Of a DNA stretch of 64,000 bases, positions 39,387 through 48,220 are shown in pieces. The translations under genes were made by a program, and so were the position numbers. This DNA comes from Devosia salina (lineage in GTDB: Bacteria > Pseudomonadota > Alphaproteobacteria > Rhizobiales > Devosiaceae), in the NCBI RefSeq assembly GCF_019504385.1, contig NZ_CP080590.1:1034001-1098000 (forward strand), given 5' to 3'. The stretch's first letter is position 1, and each line of letters starts with the position of its first letter. The notes under the pieces were generated by a model. The model saw only the letters and a program-made list of their open reading frames with translations, searched no databases and was not told the DNA's origin.

Positions 39387-41996
39387 ATGGCGACACTGGC
39401 ACTTTCGGTGGCCGGACAGTTTGTCGGCGGCCTGGTGGGCGGTCCGATCGGCGCGACCGTGGGGCGGGCGCTGGGCGCGCTGGCCGGCAGCGCCGTTGAT
39501 GGCTTTCTGTTCGGCGGCGACAAGGCCGAAGGACCGCTGTTCGATGTGCGGCTCGGTTCGTCCAGCGAGGGGCTGGGGGTGCCGCGCCTCTATGGTTGGG
39601 GACGGCTCAGCGGCAATATCATCTGGGCCCGCGAACTGGTGCGTCATCAGAGCGAAACGGCCGGCTCGAAAGGGTTCGGCCCCACCGAAGACACCGAGGA
39701 AGTGCTGGCCAGCTTTGCCATCGGCTTCTGCGAAGGCCGGGTGGCGCGGCTCGGCCGCATCTGGGCCGACGGGCAATTGCTCGATACGCGCGATCTCAAC
39801 CTGCGCTTCTATCACGGCGACGACGACCAGATGCCGGACAGCCTGATCGAGGCGGTGCAGGGCGTTGGCAATGCGCCGGCCTATCGGGGGCTGTGCTATC
39901 TCGTGGTCGAGAACCTGCCGCTCAGCCGCTTCGGCAATCGCATTCCGCAACTCTCGGCGGAGCTCTGCCGGGTGGTGGGCGATCTGGAACCGGCGATCCG
40001 TGCGGTGACGGTGATCCCGGGCGCCACAGAATTCGGCTATGATCCGGTGCCGCGCGTGCGGGTGCTGGGGCCGGGGGCAGGGGTCAGCGAGAACGCGCAT
40101 CTGGCCGCCGGCGTCAGCGACTGGACCTGTTCGATCGACGAATTGCAGGCGCTGTGCCCGAACCTCGAACATGTTGCCCTGGTCGTCAGCTGGTTCGGCG
40201 ACGACCTGCGCTGCGGCACCTGTACGGTTTCGCCGCGGGTCGAGGGCGCGACGCGCCAGGTAGAGGGTGCGACCTGGTCGGTGGCCGGGGTCTCCCGGGA
40301 GGTGGCCCAGGTCGTGTCCAGCCATGAGGGCGGACCGGCCTATGGCGGGACGCCGTCGGATGCCTCGGTCCTGGCCGCCATTGCCGATCTCAAGGCGCGG
40401 GGCCTCAAGGTCACGCTCTATCCCTTCGTGCTGATGGATATCCCCCAGGACAATGCGCTGCCCGATCCCCATGGCGGTACAGCGCAGGCGGCCTATCCCT
40501 GGCGGGGCCGGCTGACCTGTAATCCGGCACCGGGCCAGGCTGGGTCGCCCGATGGCACTGCCGACGCGGCGTCGCAAGTGGCGGCGTTTGTGCCGGGCTA
40601 TCGGGCCATGATGCTGCACTATTCCGATCTCGCGGTTGCCGCGGGCGGCGTCGATGCGATGCTGATCGGCTCCGAGATGGTGGGATTGAGCACGGTGTGC
40701 GGGGCGGGCAACAGCTTCCCCTTCGTCGCGGCGCTGGTTGACCTGGCCGCCGACATGCGGGCGATCGTCGGGCCGGGCACCAAGCTCACCTACGCCGCCG
40801 ACTGGAGTGAATATTCGGGCTGCCAGAACGGGACGGAAAAGTTCTTTCATCTCGATCCGCTCTGGGCATCGGACGATGTCGATGCGGTGGGCATCGACTG
40901 CTACCTGCCGCTGGCCGACTGGCGCGACGGGGAAGCGCATGCTGATGCGGCGCTGGCGACCACTGGTTATGAGCTGGGCTATCTCGCTGGAAACATTGCG
41001 GGTGGTGAAGGCTTCGACTGGTACTATGCCAGCGATGCCGACCGGCGGGCGCAGGCGCGCACGCCGATCACCGACGAAGCCCATGGCGAGCACTGGGTCT
41101 GGCGGGTCAAGGACATTGCCGCGTTCTGGGGGCAATATCACCATGACCGGCCGGGCGGCGTGCGCAGCCCGACCCCAACGGCCTGGGTGCCGGGCTCGAA
41201 GCCGATCTGGCTGACGGAACTGGGCTGTGGCGCCGTCGATAAGGGGGCCAACCAGCCCAATATTTTCGGGGACGAGAAGAGCGCCGAGAGCGGGCGGCCC
41301 TATTTTTCCAGCGGCACACCGGACGGCCTGATCCAGCGGCAGGTGCTGCGTGCTCACCACAACCACTGGACTGACCCGGCCAACAATCCCGCCGGCATGG
41401 TTGACCCGGACAGACTCTATTGCTGGACCTGGGATGCACGGCCCTTTCCGGCCTTTCCTGCGCAGACCGATGTCTGGGCCGACGGCTCCAACCACCGCAC
41501 GGGCCACTGGCTGACCGGGCGACTGGGTGCCCTGGCCAGCGATGAGCTGGCGATGGCGATTGCCGCCGAACATGATTGCGATCTGCAGGCAGTGCCCACA
41601 GCGCCGCTGATCGGCGGACTGACCATGTCCGCGCCAGCTACGGCCCGGGAGGCCATCGAGCCGGTCCTCGAGATGACGGGCCAGCGACTGGCTGCCCGCG
41701 GTGGTGTGCTTGTGGGCCTCGCACAGGGACCGGTCACGGCGGCGCTCATTGAGCAGGATGATCTCGCCCAGACCGACGCCCCGACCCTGTCGCGCCGCCG
41801 TGGCGATCCCGCCGAAAAACCGGGGCGTCTGGCTCTGGGACATTTCGATCGGGAGCGTGACTATCTGGCCGCAACCGCGACGGCATTGCGGCGGCACGGG
41901 GCCGCTGGTGTCCGAGAGCTTGCCGCTGGTGCTGGACGGCGCAGCGGCGCGCCTGGCGGCCGAGCGCCTTCTCAACCTCCGCTCGTCCAGTGGTGA
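39387..41996 (+). CDS. GTA megatron (g15), N-terminal part ending at a frameshift
   Basis: The large baseplate protein of the GTA. The frame starts at ATG 39387 (A-T-L-A-L-S-V-A-G-Q-F-V-G-G) and covers the N-terminal domain (G-L-G-V-P-R-L-Y-G-W-G-R, about residues 61-72), the TIM-barrel-like GTA domain (about residues 340-620, with M-L-I-G-S-E-M-V-G-L and W-L-T-E-L-G-C-G-A-V-D-K-G-A-N-Q-P) and part of the tail domain. True coding sequence lasts to about 41900; beyond it the frame is out of register and stops at 41996. The rest of the gene lies in the +1 frame. Joined, the protein would have about 1242 residues, close to the roughly 1300 of GTA relatives. Confidence 0.88.
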   Translation: MATLALSVAGQFVGGLVGGPIGATVGRALGALAGSAVDGFLFGGDKAEGPLFDVRLGSSSEGLGVPRLYGWGRLSGNIIWARELVRHQSETAGSKGFGPTEDTEEVLASFAIGFCEGRVARLGRIWADGQLLDTRDLNLRFYHGDDDQMPDSLIEAVQGVGNAPAYRGLCYLVVENLPLSRFGNRIPQLSAELCRVVGDLEPAIRAVTVIPGATEFGYDPVPRVRVLGPGAGVSENAHLAAGVSDWTCSIDELQALCPNLEHVALVVSWFGDDLRCGTCTVSPRVEGATRQVEGATWSVAGVSREVAQVVSSHEGGPAYGGTPSDASVLAAIADLKARGLKVTLYPFVLMDIPQDNALPDPHGGTAQAAYPWRGRLTCNPAPGQAGSPDGTADAASQVAAFVPGYRAMMLHYSDLAVAAGGVDAMLIGSEMVGLSTVCGAGNSFPFVAALVDLAADMRAIVGPGTKLTYAADWSEYSGCQNGTEKFFHLDPLWASDDVDAVGIDCYLPLADWRDGEAHADAALATTGYELGYLAGNIAGGEGFDWYYASDADRRAQARTPITDEAHGEHWVWRVKDIAAFWGQYHHDRPGGVRSPTPTAWVPGSKPIWLTELGCGAVDKGANQPNIFGDEKSAESGRPYFSSGTPDGLIQRQVLRAHHNHWTDPANNPAGMVDPDRLYCWTWDARPFPAFPAQTDVWADGSNHRTGHWLTGRLGALASDELAMAIAAEHDCDLQAVPTAPLIGGLTMSAPATAREAIEPVLEMTGQRLAARGGVLVGLAQGPVTAALIEQDDLAQTDAPTLSRRRGDPAEKPGRLALGHFDRERDYLAATATALRRHGAAGVRELAAGAGRRSGAPGGRAPSQPPLVQW

Positions 41997-43116
41997 CCGG
42001 GTCGAATTTGCCTTGCCCCCCAGCACAGTCGCGCTGGAGCCGGGGGACAGGATTGCCTTGGCTGGTCTCTCCGAGGGGCCCTTCGAGATCACCGAGATCC
42101 GAGACGGAAGTGTGCGTCAGGTAACGGCTGGCGCGGTGCCGCGGGGCGATGCGATAGCGACCGGGGTGGACCGGCCGAGCGGTAGCGCCACCCTTGCCGT
42201 CCCCCCTGTCACGCCGCTCGTCCTGGCCGCGCAACTGCCGCCCCTGCCGGCCGATCCGACGCGGAGCCGGCTGGTGCTCGGCGCTTTCGCGGACCCATGG
42301 CCGGGGCTGGTGCGGGTCAGCGACGCAACCACCGGTGCCGCGCTGGCCAGCCTTTCGCGACCCGCTGCCATCGGGACGGTGCTGACCGATGTGAGTGCCG
42401 GCCCACCGGCTCGATGGGATCGCGGCACCAGCCTGGAGATCAGGCTCCTTGCGGGACATCTGGCCGATGTCGAACCCGGTTCGGCATTGGCGGGAAGCAA
42501 CCGGATCGCGGTCGAGACCGACGCCGGGCAATGGGAAATCATTGGCTTTGCCAAGGCCGAACTCACGGGGGCCGGGCAATATCGACTGACCCAATTGCTG
42601 CGAGGCCTTGATGGTTCGGAGGCGGCGATGGGACCGGTGTCGGCCGGACGACGGGTACTGGTGCTTGATAACCGAGCCGCGACGCTGCCGGTCGAACCGC
42701 ACTGGATCGGCGAAAGCCGCACAATCCGGTTTTCTGCAGGCGATGCCGTTGCGATGGAGACAGTTTCGATCGAGACGGGGCCGGTGCGGCCGCTGTCCCC
42801 TGTGCATCTCAAGGCGGCCCGGCAGCCCGACGGTGCAATTGCCCTGCGCTGGACCCGGCGCAGCCGCGCTGACGCGGATGGCTGGGGCATCGCGGAGCCG
42901 GCGCTGGAGCATGTGCCGGAGGCCTGGCAGGTCGAGATTTTCGATGGAGGGACGCCGGTCCGCACGCTGGTCTCCGGCTCGCCGACGGCCGACTACGCCC
43001 TGGCGGATCAAATTGTCGATTTCGGGGGTGCGGCGTCGGCGTTCACCTTTGCCGTCACCCAGATGAGCGCCGTGCTGGGGGCAGGGCAGGCAGCAATGGG
43101 AGCTTTCAATGTCTGA
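41902..43116 (+). pseudogene. GTA megatron (g15), C-terminal part in the shifted frame
   Basis: This 404-residue stretch continues the megatron: P-L-V-S-E-S-L-P-L-V-L-D-G-A-A-A-R-L follows naturally after R-R-H-G of the upstream part if one G of the run 41898-41901 is removed. The domain contains the beta-rich repeats of GTA tail tips, with L-R-G-L-D-G-S-E-A-A-M-G near residue 235. It has no start codon or ribosome binding site of its own near the junction. Either the strain has lost the intact protein, or the base is an assembly error, or ribosomes shift frame. Confidence 0.82.
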
Positions 43117-43852
43117 ACATCGCTTTGAAGCGTGCCTTGCAGAAGTCCTGCGCCACGAGGGCGGCTATGTGGACCATCCCGCCGATCCGGGCGGCGCGAC
43201 CAATATGGGCATTACCCGCAAGACGCTGGCCCGCTGGCGCAGCGTGTCGCCCTGGTGGGACCTGCCCAAAGCCGCCGTGCGGGGGCTCGGCCGGGCCGAG
43301 GCCGCGGAAATCTATCGCCAGGGATATTGGGACGCCTGCCACGCCGGAGACCTGCCGCCGGGTGTCGATCTCGCGGTGTTCGACTATGCCGTCAATTCCG
43401 GCCCCGATCGCGCCATCCGCACGCTGCAGGCCACGCTGGGCGTCGTGGTGGATGGGGTTGTCGGGCCCCTGACCCTGGGTGCTACGCAGCGCGCGGACGC
43501 GGCCCGGACGATCAACGCGCTCTGCGACCGCCGGCTCGGCTTTCTCCGGGCGCTCTCGACCTTTGCGATTTTCGGACGCGGCTGGACCGGGCGGGTCGCA
43601 GCCATCAGGGCTGCGTCCCTCGCCGCGGCCCCCATTTCTTCCTCAACCTCCAATGGAGATACGAAAATGGACATTCTTTCCGGCTACAAGACCTATATCG
43701 TCGCTGCCTTCATGCTGCTGGCGGGTCTGGCCCAGATGCTGGGCATCGACCTGCCTACGCTCGACAGCGGCTCTGCCGGCAGCCTGGTGCTCGAAGCGCT
43801 GGCCGTCCTGTTCCTGCGCAAGGGGCTCAAGGCGGATATCGGGAAAGCCTGA
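43109..43852 (+). CDS. GH108 lysozyme fused to a holin-like membrane segment
   Basis: The 247-residue product has an N-terminal glycoside hydrolase 108 domain, with the catalytic glutamate E17 in R-H-E-G-G-Y-V-D-H-P-A-D-P-G-G-A-T-N-M-G-I (about residues 15-35; the run is quoted in pieces), and a PG_binding_3-like part with N-S-G-P-D-R-A and V-D-G-V-V-G-P-L-T. After a Ser/Ala linker (residues 170-186) comes a tail with two hydrophobic segments. It overlaps the megatron by 8 bases and is probably the lysis enzyme releasing GTA particles. In R. capsulatus the lysis genes lie elsewhere. Confidence 0.88.
   Translation: MSEHRFEACLAEVLRHEGGYVDHPADPGGATNMGITRKTLARWRSVSPWWDLPKAAVRGLGRAEAAEIYRQGYWDACHAGDLPPGVDLAVFDYAVNSGPDRAIRTLQATLGVVVDGVVGPLTLGATQRADAARTINALCDRRLGFLRALSTFAIFGRGWTGRVAAIRAASLAAAPISSSTSNGDTKMDILSGYKTYIVAAFMLLAGLAQMLGIDLPTLDSGSAGSLVLEALAVLFLRKGLKADIGKA
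43667..43852 (+). CDS. Possible internal start giving a separate holin-like protein
   Basis: Inside the lysozyme frame, ATG 43667 is preceded by GGAG (43655-43658) at good spacing and opens 61 residues: M-D-I-L-S-G-Y-K-T-Y-I-V-A-A-F and on through two hydrophobic segments separated by a short polar loop, ending K-A-D-I-G-K-A. Small two-helix proteins of this sort act as pore formers in alphaproteobacterial phages. It is in frame with the lysozyme, so both a fusion and a free form can be made. Confidence 0.5.
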   Translation: MDILSGYKTYIVAAFMLLAGLAQMLGIDLPTLDSGSAGSLVLEALAVLFLRKGLKADIGKA

Positions 43853-43928
43853 GGGCAATTGTGTGGAAACCGGGCAAGTCTTGCCCCATTCATGTCCCAT
43901 TCAGTTTGCAGCCGCTATTGATCGGGAC

Positions 43929-44228
43929 ATGAAAACGAACACTCCAAAACCCTCGGCCTCGATTGCCCTTGCCCTGGCGCTTGCGTTGGCCCTTGCGAGC
44001 ACAGGGACGACGCAGGCGCAGGCATGCCTCGACAAGCGCCAGATCCAGGAAGCGGTGTCTTCTGGCGAGATACTCTCGCTCGACGCCGTGCTGGCCCGGG
44101 CGGGGGTCGACCCGAATGCCGAAATACTTAACGTGCAGGTCTGTGACGAAGGCGGCGCGCTGGTATATGTTATCGGTGTGTTGAGCCCGGATGGTCAGGC
44201 GCAAAACCTGACTTTGGACGCTCAATAG
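43929..44228 (+). CDS. feuN: Small exported FeuN-like (PepSY-type) protein
   Basis: A 99-residue protein with a long signal peptide (S-I-A-L-A-L-A-L-A-L-A-L-A-S, cleavage after T-Q-A-Q-A near residue 36) and a PepSY-like domain, D-K-R-Q-I-Q-E-A-V-S-S-G-E-I, with two cysteines (A-C-L-D and V-C-D-E). It precedes a FeuP-FeuQ-type pair, where rhizobia have feuN, a small periplasmic inhibitor of the FeuQ kinase. The match is by position, size and export. Confidence 0.65.
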   Translation: MKTNTPKPSASIALALALALALASTGTTQAQACLDKRQIQEAVSSGEILSLDAVLARAGVDPNAEILNVQVCDEGGALVYVIGVLSPDGQAQNLTLDAQ

Positions 44229-44255
44229 TGGCAAGGGCCTGGCGGGGGGCGAACC

Positions 44256-44915
44256 ATGCGTGTTCTGGTTGTTGAAGACGATACCAATCTCAATCGGCAG
44301 CTCAAGGAAGCGCTGACGGAAGCGGGCTACGCCGTGGACGTGGCCTTTGACGGCGAGGAAGGACACTTCCTCGGCGACACCGAACCCTATGACACGATCA
44401 TCCTCGATATCGGCCTGCCGCAGATGGACGGGCTCTCGGTGCTCGAGGAATGGCGCCGCGCCGGCAAGACCACGCCGGTGCTGCTGCTGACGGCGCGTGA
44501 CCGCTGGAGCGACAAGGTGCAGGGCATCGACGCCGGCGCCGATGACTACGTTGCCAAGCCCTTCCACATGGAAGAGGTGCTGGCCCGGGTGCGGGCCCTG
44601 GTGCGCCGGGCAGCCGGACACGCAAGCAACGAGATCGTCTGCGGTGCAGTGCGGCTCGATGCACGCTCGGGAAAGGTGACCGTCGATGGCCAGTCGGTGA
44701 AGCTGACCAGCCACGAACTGCGCCTATTGAGCTATCTGATGCACCACAAGGGCAAGGTCATTTCCCGCACGGAACTGACCGAACATCTCTATGACCAGGA
44801 CTTCGACCGCGACAGCAACACCATTGAGGTGTTCGTCGGCCGCCTGCGCAAGAAGCTCCCCGACGATTGCATCCAGACGGTGCGCGGGCTGGGCTACCAG
44901 ATCCTCGGCGATTAA
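44256..44915 (+). CDS. feuP: OmpR/PhoB family response regulator, FeuP-like
   Basis: The 219-residue regulator has a receiver domain with the acid pair in V-V-E-D-D-T-N, phosphorylation site D51 in I-I-L-D-I-G-L-P and K101 in Y-V-A-K-P-F. A winged-helix DNA-binding domain follows (V-K-L-T-S-H-E-L-R-L-L-S-Y-L). Together with the FeuN-like gene before it and the kinase behind it, it matches the FeuPQ system, which in Sinorhizobium and Brucella governs cyclic glucan export and envelope stress response. Confidence 0.88.
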   Translation: MRVLVVEDDTNLNRQLKEALTEAGYAVDVAFDGEEGHFLGDTEPYDTIILDIGLPQMDGLSVLEEWRRAGKTTPVLLLTARDRWSDKVQGIDAGADDYVAKPFHMEEVLARVRALVRRAAGHASNEIVCGAVRLDARSGKVTVDGQSVKLTSHELRLLSYLMHHKGKVISRTELTEHLYDQDFDRDSNTIEVFVGRLRKKLPDDCIQTVRGLGYQILGD

Positions 44916-44956
44916 GCGCGCCTTTTCCAACATGGCCGACCAGACAAGGGCCTGAC

Positions 44957-46336
44957 ATGCTGCGCAAGGGCTCCATCGCCGCCTCCATGTTCTGGCTTTC
45001 CGCCGGCTGGCTGGTGCTCGCCCTTGTGACCACCGGCATTCTGCTGACCGATCTCTACTCCCGGGCCCTCGACACGACGCTGACCGAGACGCTCGACTTT
45101 CACGTCGAAAGCCTTGCCGGGGCGCTGCTCGAAGCCGGTGATCCCCAGTCCCCGGATATCGCACTGGCCGACCCGCGCTTCGAGCGGCCCCGATCGGGCT
45201 GGTACTGGATCATCCGCGAGGAGGACGGTGCCCTGGTCAATCTCTCGACCTCGGTAGTCGGCATCGACCTGCCGGGTGTAGGCAGCGCGGCGGATGCGTT
45301 CGGCCGCAGCACCGAAGTCACCAACGACCCGTTCGGCACGCAATTGCGCATGGTCCAGCGCACGGTCACGCTCGACCAGCAGAGCTACCGCATCACCGTG
45401 GCGGGCAATCTCACCGAAATTCTGCAACTGGTGTCGGATTTCCGGGGCCAGACCTTCATCGTGCTGGGCGCGGTGGGCCTGATGCTGGCGGCGATGAGCG
45501 CCTTCGTCGCCCGCATTGCGCTGCGTCCCATCGGCCAGCTCAGCCGCGCCGTCGAAGCCGTGCGCGAAGGGGAAAGCGCAGAAGTCTCTGGCAGTTATCC
45601 GACCGAGATCGCGCCCCTCGCCGAAGAGGTCAACGAGCTGTTGCGCTCCAATACCCAGATCATCGAGCGCGCCCGCAACCAGGTGGGCAATCTCGCCCAC
45701 GGGCTCAAGACCCCCATAGCCGTGCTCCGCAATGAGGCTCATGCTCGAAAGGGCGCCCTGGCCGACGTGGTATCGACCGAGACCGAGAAGATGAGCAACA
45801 TGGTCTCGACCTATCTCGAAAGGGCGCGCCTGGCCGCGCGCACCTCGGTGGTCGGCAAAAAGGCCGATGCTACCATGATCATGCTGCGTCTCACCCGCGT
45901 CATGCGCAAGATTCATCCCGAGGTGACCATCGCCTTCCAGCGCCCCGATGCATCCCTGCCCTGGTTCAGGGGCGACGAAGCGGATCTGGAGGAGATGGCG
46001 GGGAACCTGCTCGACAATGCCTGCAAGTGGTCGAAGGGCCAGGTTGGCGTGCGGCTCTCGAGCGAGCGCACCGAGAAGGGACGCGACCTTCTGATTCGCA
46101 TTGACGACAACGGCCCCGGACTGAGCGATGCAGATGCGCAAAAAGTGTTGCGCCGGGGCGTCAGACTCGACGAGAAGACACCGGGAACCGGACTGGGGCT
46201 GGATATCGTCAAGGAACTGGTCGATGTCTACGGGGGAAGCCTTGAGCTCAAGCGCTCCCAGCTTGGGGGGCTGCTCGTCGAGTTGCGCCTGCCCACCGCA
46301 CGGCTGGGCGGATTGGTTCGACCGACCGGGAATTGA
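44957..46336 (+). CDS. feuQ: Sensor histidine kinase, FeuQ-like
   Basis: A 459-residue inner-membrane kinase: transmembrane helices at about residues 13-33 and 168-188, a periplasmic sensor domain between them, a HAMP segment, the HisKA domain with H248 (N-L-A-H-G-L-K-T-P-I-A-V-L) and an HATPase domain with N-L-L-D-N-A-C-K-W and G-T-G-L-G-L-D-I-V-K. The periplasmic domain would be the contact site for the FeuN-like protein. ATG 44957 gives the basic start L-R-K-G-S. Confidence 0.86.
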   Translation: MLRKGSIAASMFWLSAGWLVLALVTTGILLTDLYSRALDTTLTETLDFHVESLAGALLEAGDPQSPDIALADPRFERPRSGWYWIIREEDGALVNLSTSVVGIDLPGVGSAADAFGRSTEVTNDPFGTQLRMVQRTVTLDQQSYRITVAGNLTEILQLVSDFRGQTFIVLGAVGLMLAAMSAFVARIALRPIGQLSRAVEAVREGESAEVSGSYPTEIAPLAEEVNELLRSNTQIIERARNQVGNLAHGLKTPIAVLRNEAHARKGALADVVSTETEKMSNMVSTYLERARLAARTSVVGKKADATMIMLRLTRVMRKIHPEVTIAFQRPDASLPWFRGDEADLEEMAGNLLDNACKWSKGQVGVRLSSERTEKGRDLLIRIDDNGPGLSDADAQKVLRRGVRLDEKTPGTGLGLDIVKELVDVYGGSLELKRSQLGGLLVELRLPTARLGGLVRPTGN

Positions 46337-46398
46337 CGCACTTTCGCCGCATTACGACAACAAGTACCAAACGACTGCACGCAGAGGCCACATCGCTC

Positions 46399-46872
46399 AT
46401 GAATCGCATTTCGACCGTCGCCCTTCCGATCCTTGCTCTGGTGCTGGCAGGATGCTCGAGCACGGGGACAGGCCGTGTGGCCCAGGCGCCCGTTGTCACC
46501 CAGCCCGTCATCGCGCAGCCCATGGTCCCCACATCGGCCCAGACCGTGCAAACGGCCAAGCTGACAACCAGCATCGCCAATGGCTTTGTTGATCCGGCCG
46601 CGCTTGCCCTGATGACCGCCAAGGATTCCAACGAGGCCAACAGCGCCCAGTTCTATGCGCTGCAGTTTGGCCGCCCCGGCGCGCCGCGGCAATGGGCCGG
46701 GGACAAGGGCACGACCGGCACGGTTGCCGTGGGACCCTATGTTCGCGTCAACAATCTGGACTGTCGCGACTTCACCCACACCGTCAAGATCGGTGGTTCG
46801 GACTATGTGAAGAAGGGTACCGCCTGCCGCGAGCAGAACGGCGTGTGGAACGTCGTGCAGGGTGCCGCCTAG
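46399..46872 (+). CDS. Outer membrane lipoprotein, 17-kDa surface antigen-like
   Basis: A 157-residue lipoprotein with lipobox L-A-G-C (cysteine near residue 19), a Pro/Val/Gln-rich spacer and a folded C-terminal domain with V-R-V-N-N-L-D-C-R-D-F-T-H-T-V and G-T-A-C-R-E-Q-N-G-V-W. This C-terminal pattern resembles the RT0821/Lpp0805 surface proteins. It follows feuQ by 62 bases and may be read together with it. Confidence 0.75.
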   Translation: MNRISTVALPILALVLAGCSSTGTGRVAQAPVVTQPVIAQPMVPTSAQTVQTAKLTTSIANGFVDPAALALMTAKDSNEANSAQFYALQFGRPGAPRQWAGDKGTTGTVAVGPYVRVNNLDCRDFTHTVKIGGSDYVKKGTACREQNGVWNVVQGAA

Positions 46873-46956
46873 CGTTCACGAATTCGGGCAGGAAAAGGAT
46901 TGTTTACCAAGCCCCTTTAGGGTCGATGGTGACGTCCTTCCTGACCTGAAGAGCAT

Positions 46957-48174
46957 ATGAACCAGCCCGCACAAAGCATCGACGCTGCCGCAACGCAGCC
47001 CGCGCGGGTCCCCGTTCGCACTGCCGCGCCGGCGCGCAGGCCGTTTTGTGGTCTCATTGATCCCGTGCTGGTCAACGAACCCGTGCCCCACGCCCTGGCC
47101 GGCTCGGTCAGCGTCGATGCCGCCAGTGCTGCCTGGGTCTGGGTCGTGAGAGACCTCTGTCCCGGCCTGATTTCGTCAGATGGCGTGGCCAACGGCAATT
47201 TCGGTGCGGCCGATCTCGAGCCGCTGATGCCCGATGTGCTGGGCCGCATGAAAGCCACACTGGACAAGGTCGACGCCGACAACGAGGCCATGCGGCGCCT
47301 GCGGGCGCAATTCAACCGCGAAAATGCCCGCGAAGAGCTGGGCAAGGTGATGGCGGCGCTGCGCGCCCGCGCCCTGCTTCCCAAGGCTCAGGGATTCGGC
47401 AAGGCGGTCAATACGATGACCGACGATGCCGCGCTGGGGGTGGCGCTCCAATCCATGCCACTGCAGGACCCGAACCTGGCGGCGATGCTGTTTCATGCCG
47501 CGATCGGACAGGTCGCCAACCCGACGCGTCTGATCACCACGGTCATCAAGCTGTCCGGCAATGCCAGCGAGGTGGCCGTCGTGCGCAACGGTTTTGGCCC
47601 ACTCATCGAGGCCATTCTCGGACATGCCCAGAACCAGCTGCATCATTTGCAGCTGGCCGGCCCCTTTGCCGATATCGATCTTGCGTGTCGCGGCCTGGAT
47701 CGGTTCCACCGGCTGGTGCGGTCGCTGACCGGCTATATCGAGTTCGCGCGCGGCAGCCGAACGGCGCAGGTGCTCTCGACCATCACAAAACTGGTGTCGG
47801 ATCGGGTCGAACCTCGCCTCAAGGAAGTGGTGACCGACCTCAACCAGGCCATGCGCCGTCCCCGCGACGGTGCCGACCGTATCGACAATGATCGGCTTCT
47901 CGGCGCCATAAGCGGTGTTTACCTGCTCTCGGCCGTCCGGGACTGCCGCGACTCGCTGGCCCTCAACGCTGCCTTCGACCAGGCGTGGAGCCAGGCCGGG
48001 CAGGCTCTGGAGCTGCACATTCAGCGCAATCTCGACCTGCTGCGGCAAAACCCGGCCGATGTCATGACCGGCGCCCGGCTCGATGCCGCGATCAAGATGG
48101 CAGAGATCCGCTTCAACGCCGACTATGCCGAGACGCTGAAACGCGCACGCGCAACGGCCGAACGTCGCACCTGA
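46957..48174 (+). CDS. Hypothetical protein, 405 residues, helical
   Basis: No known family was recognised. The protein has a short low-complexity start rich in Ala, Thr and Pro (residues 1-35) and then a long helical body: R-R-L-R-A-Q-F-N-R-E-N-A near residue 110, V-V-R-N-G-F-G-P-L-I-E-A-I-L near 209-222, and L-D-L-L-R-Q-N-P-A-D-V near 361. There is no signal peptide or membrane segment. It has a good ATG and stands alone after the lipoprotein gene; a converging gene follows. Confidence 0.6.
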   Translation: MNQPAQSIDAAATQPARVPVRTAAPARRPFCGLIDPVLVNEPVPHALAGSVSVDAASAAWVWVVRDLCPGLISSDGVANGNFGAADLEPLMPDVLGRMKATLDKVDADNEAMRRLRAQFNRENAREELGKVMAALRARALLPKAQGFGKAVNTMTDDAALGVALQSMPLQDPNLAAMLFHAAIGQVANPTRLITTVIKLSGNASEVAVVRNGFGPLIEAILGHAQNQLHHLQLAGPFADIDLACRGLDRFHRLVRSLTGYIEFARGSRTAQVLSTITKLVSDRVEPRLKEVVTDLNQAMRRPRDGADRIDNDRLLGAISGVYLLSAVRDCRDSLALNAAFDQAWSQAGQALELHIQRNLDLLRQNPADVMTGARLDAAIKMAEIRFNADYAETLKRARATAERRT

Positions 48175-48192
48175 AGATCTGCTTGCCATATT

Positions 48193-48206
48193 CCGACCGC
48201 GGTCGG
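48193..48206. other. Perfect 14-base palindrome between converging genes
   Basis: CCGACCGCGGTCGG lies in the 46-base gap between the converging 46957 gene and the oxidoreductase gene. It may help to end transcription from one or both sides, but no T-run is present. It could also be a regulator site or chance. Confidence 0.35.
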
Positions 48207-48220
48207 CCGCGCGGCGCTCG

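Noticed and set aside
39294..42092. Open frame of 932 codons on the minus strand
   Set aside because: It lies antisense to the GTA megatron and contains no recognisable domain; it is a G+C artefact.
27172..43852. Prophage
   Set aside because: No integrase, repressor, replication genes or attachment repeats were seen, and the gene order is that of a GTA.
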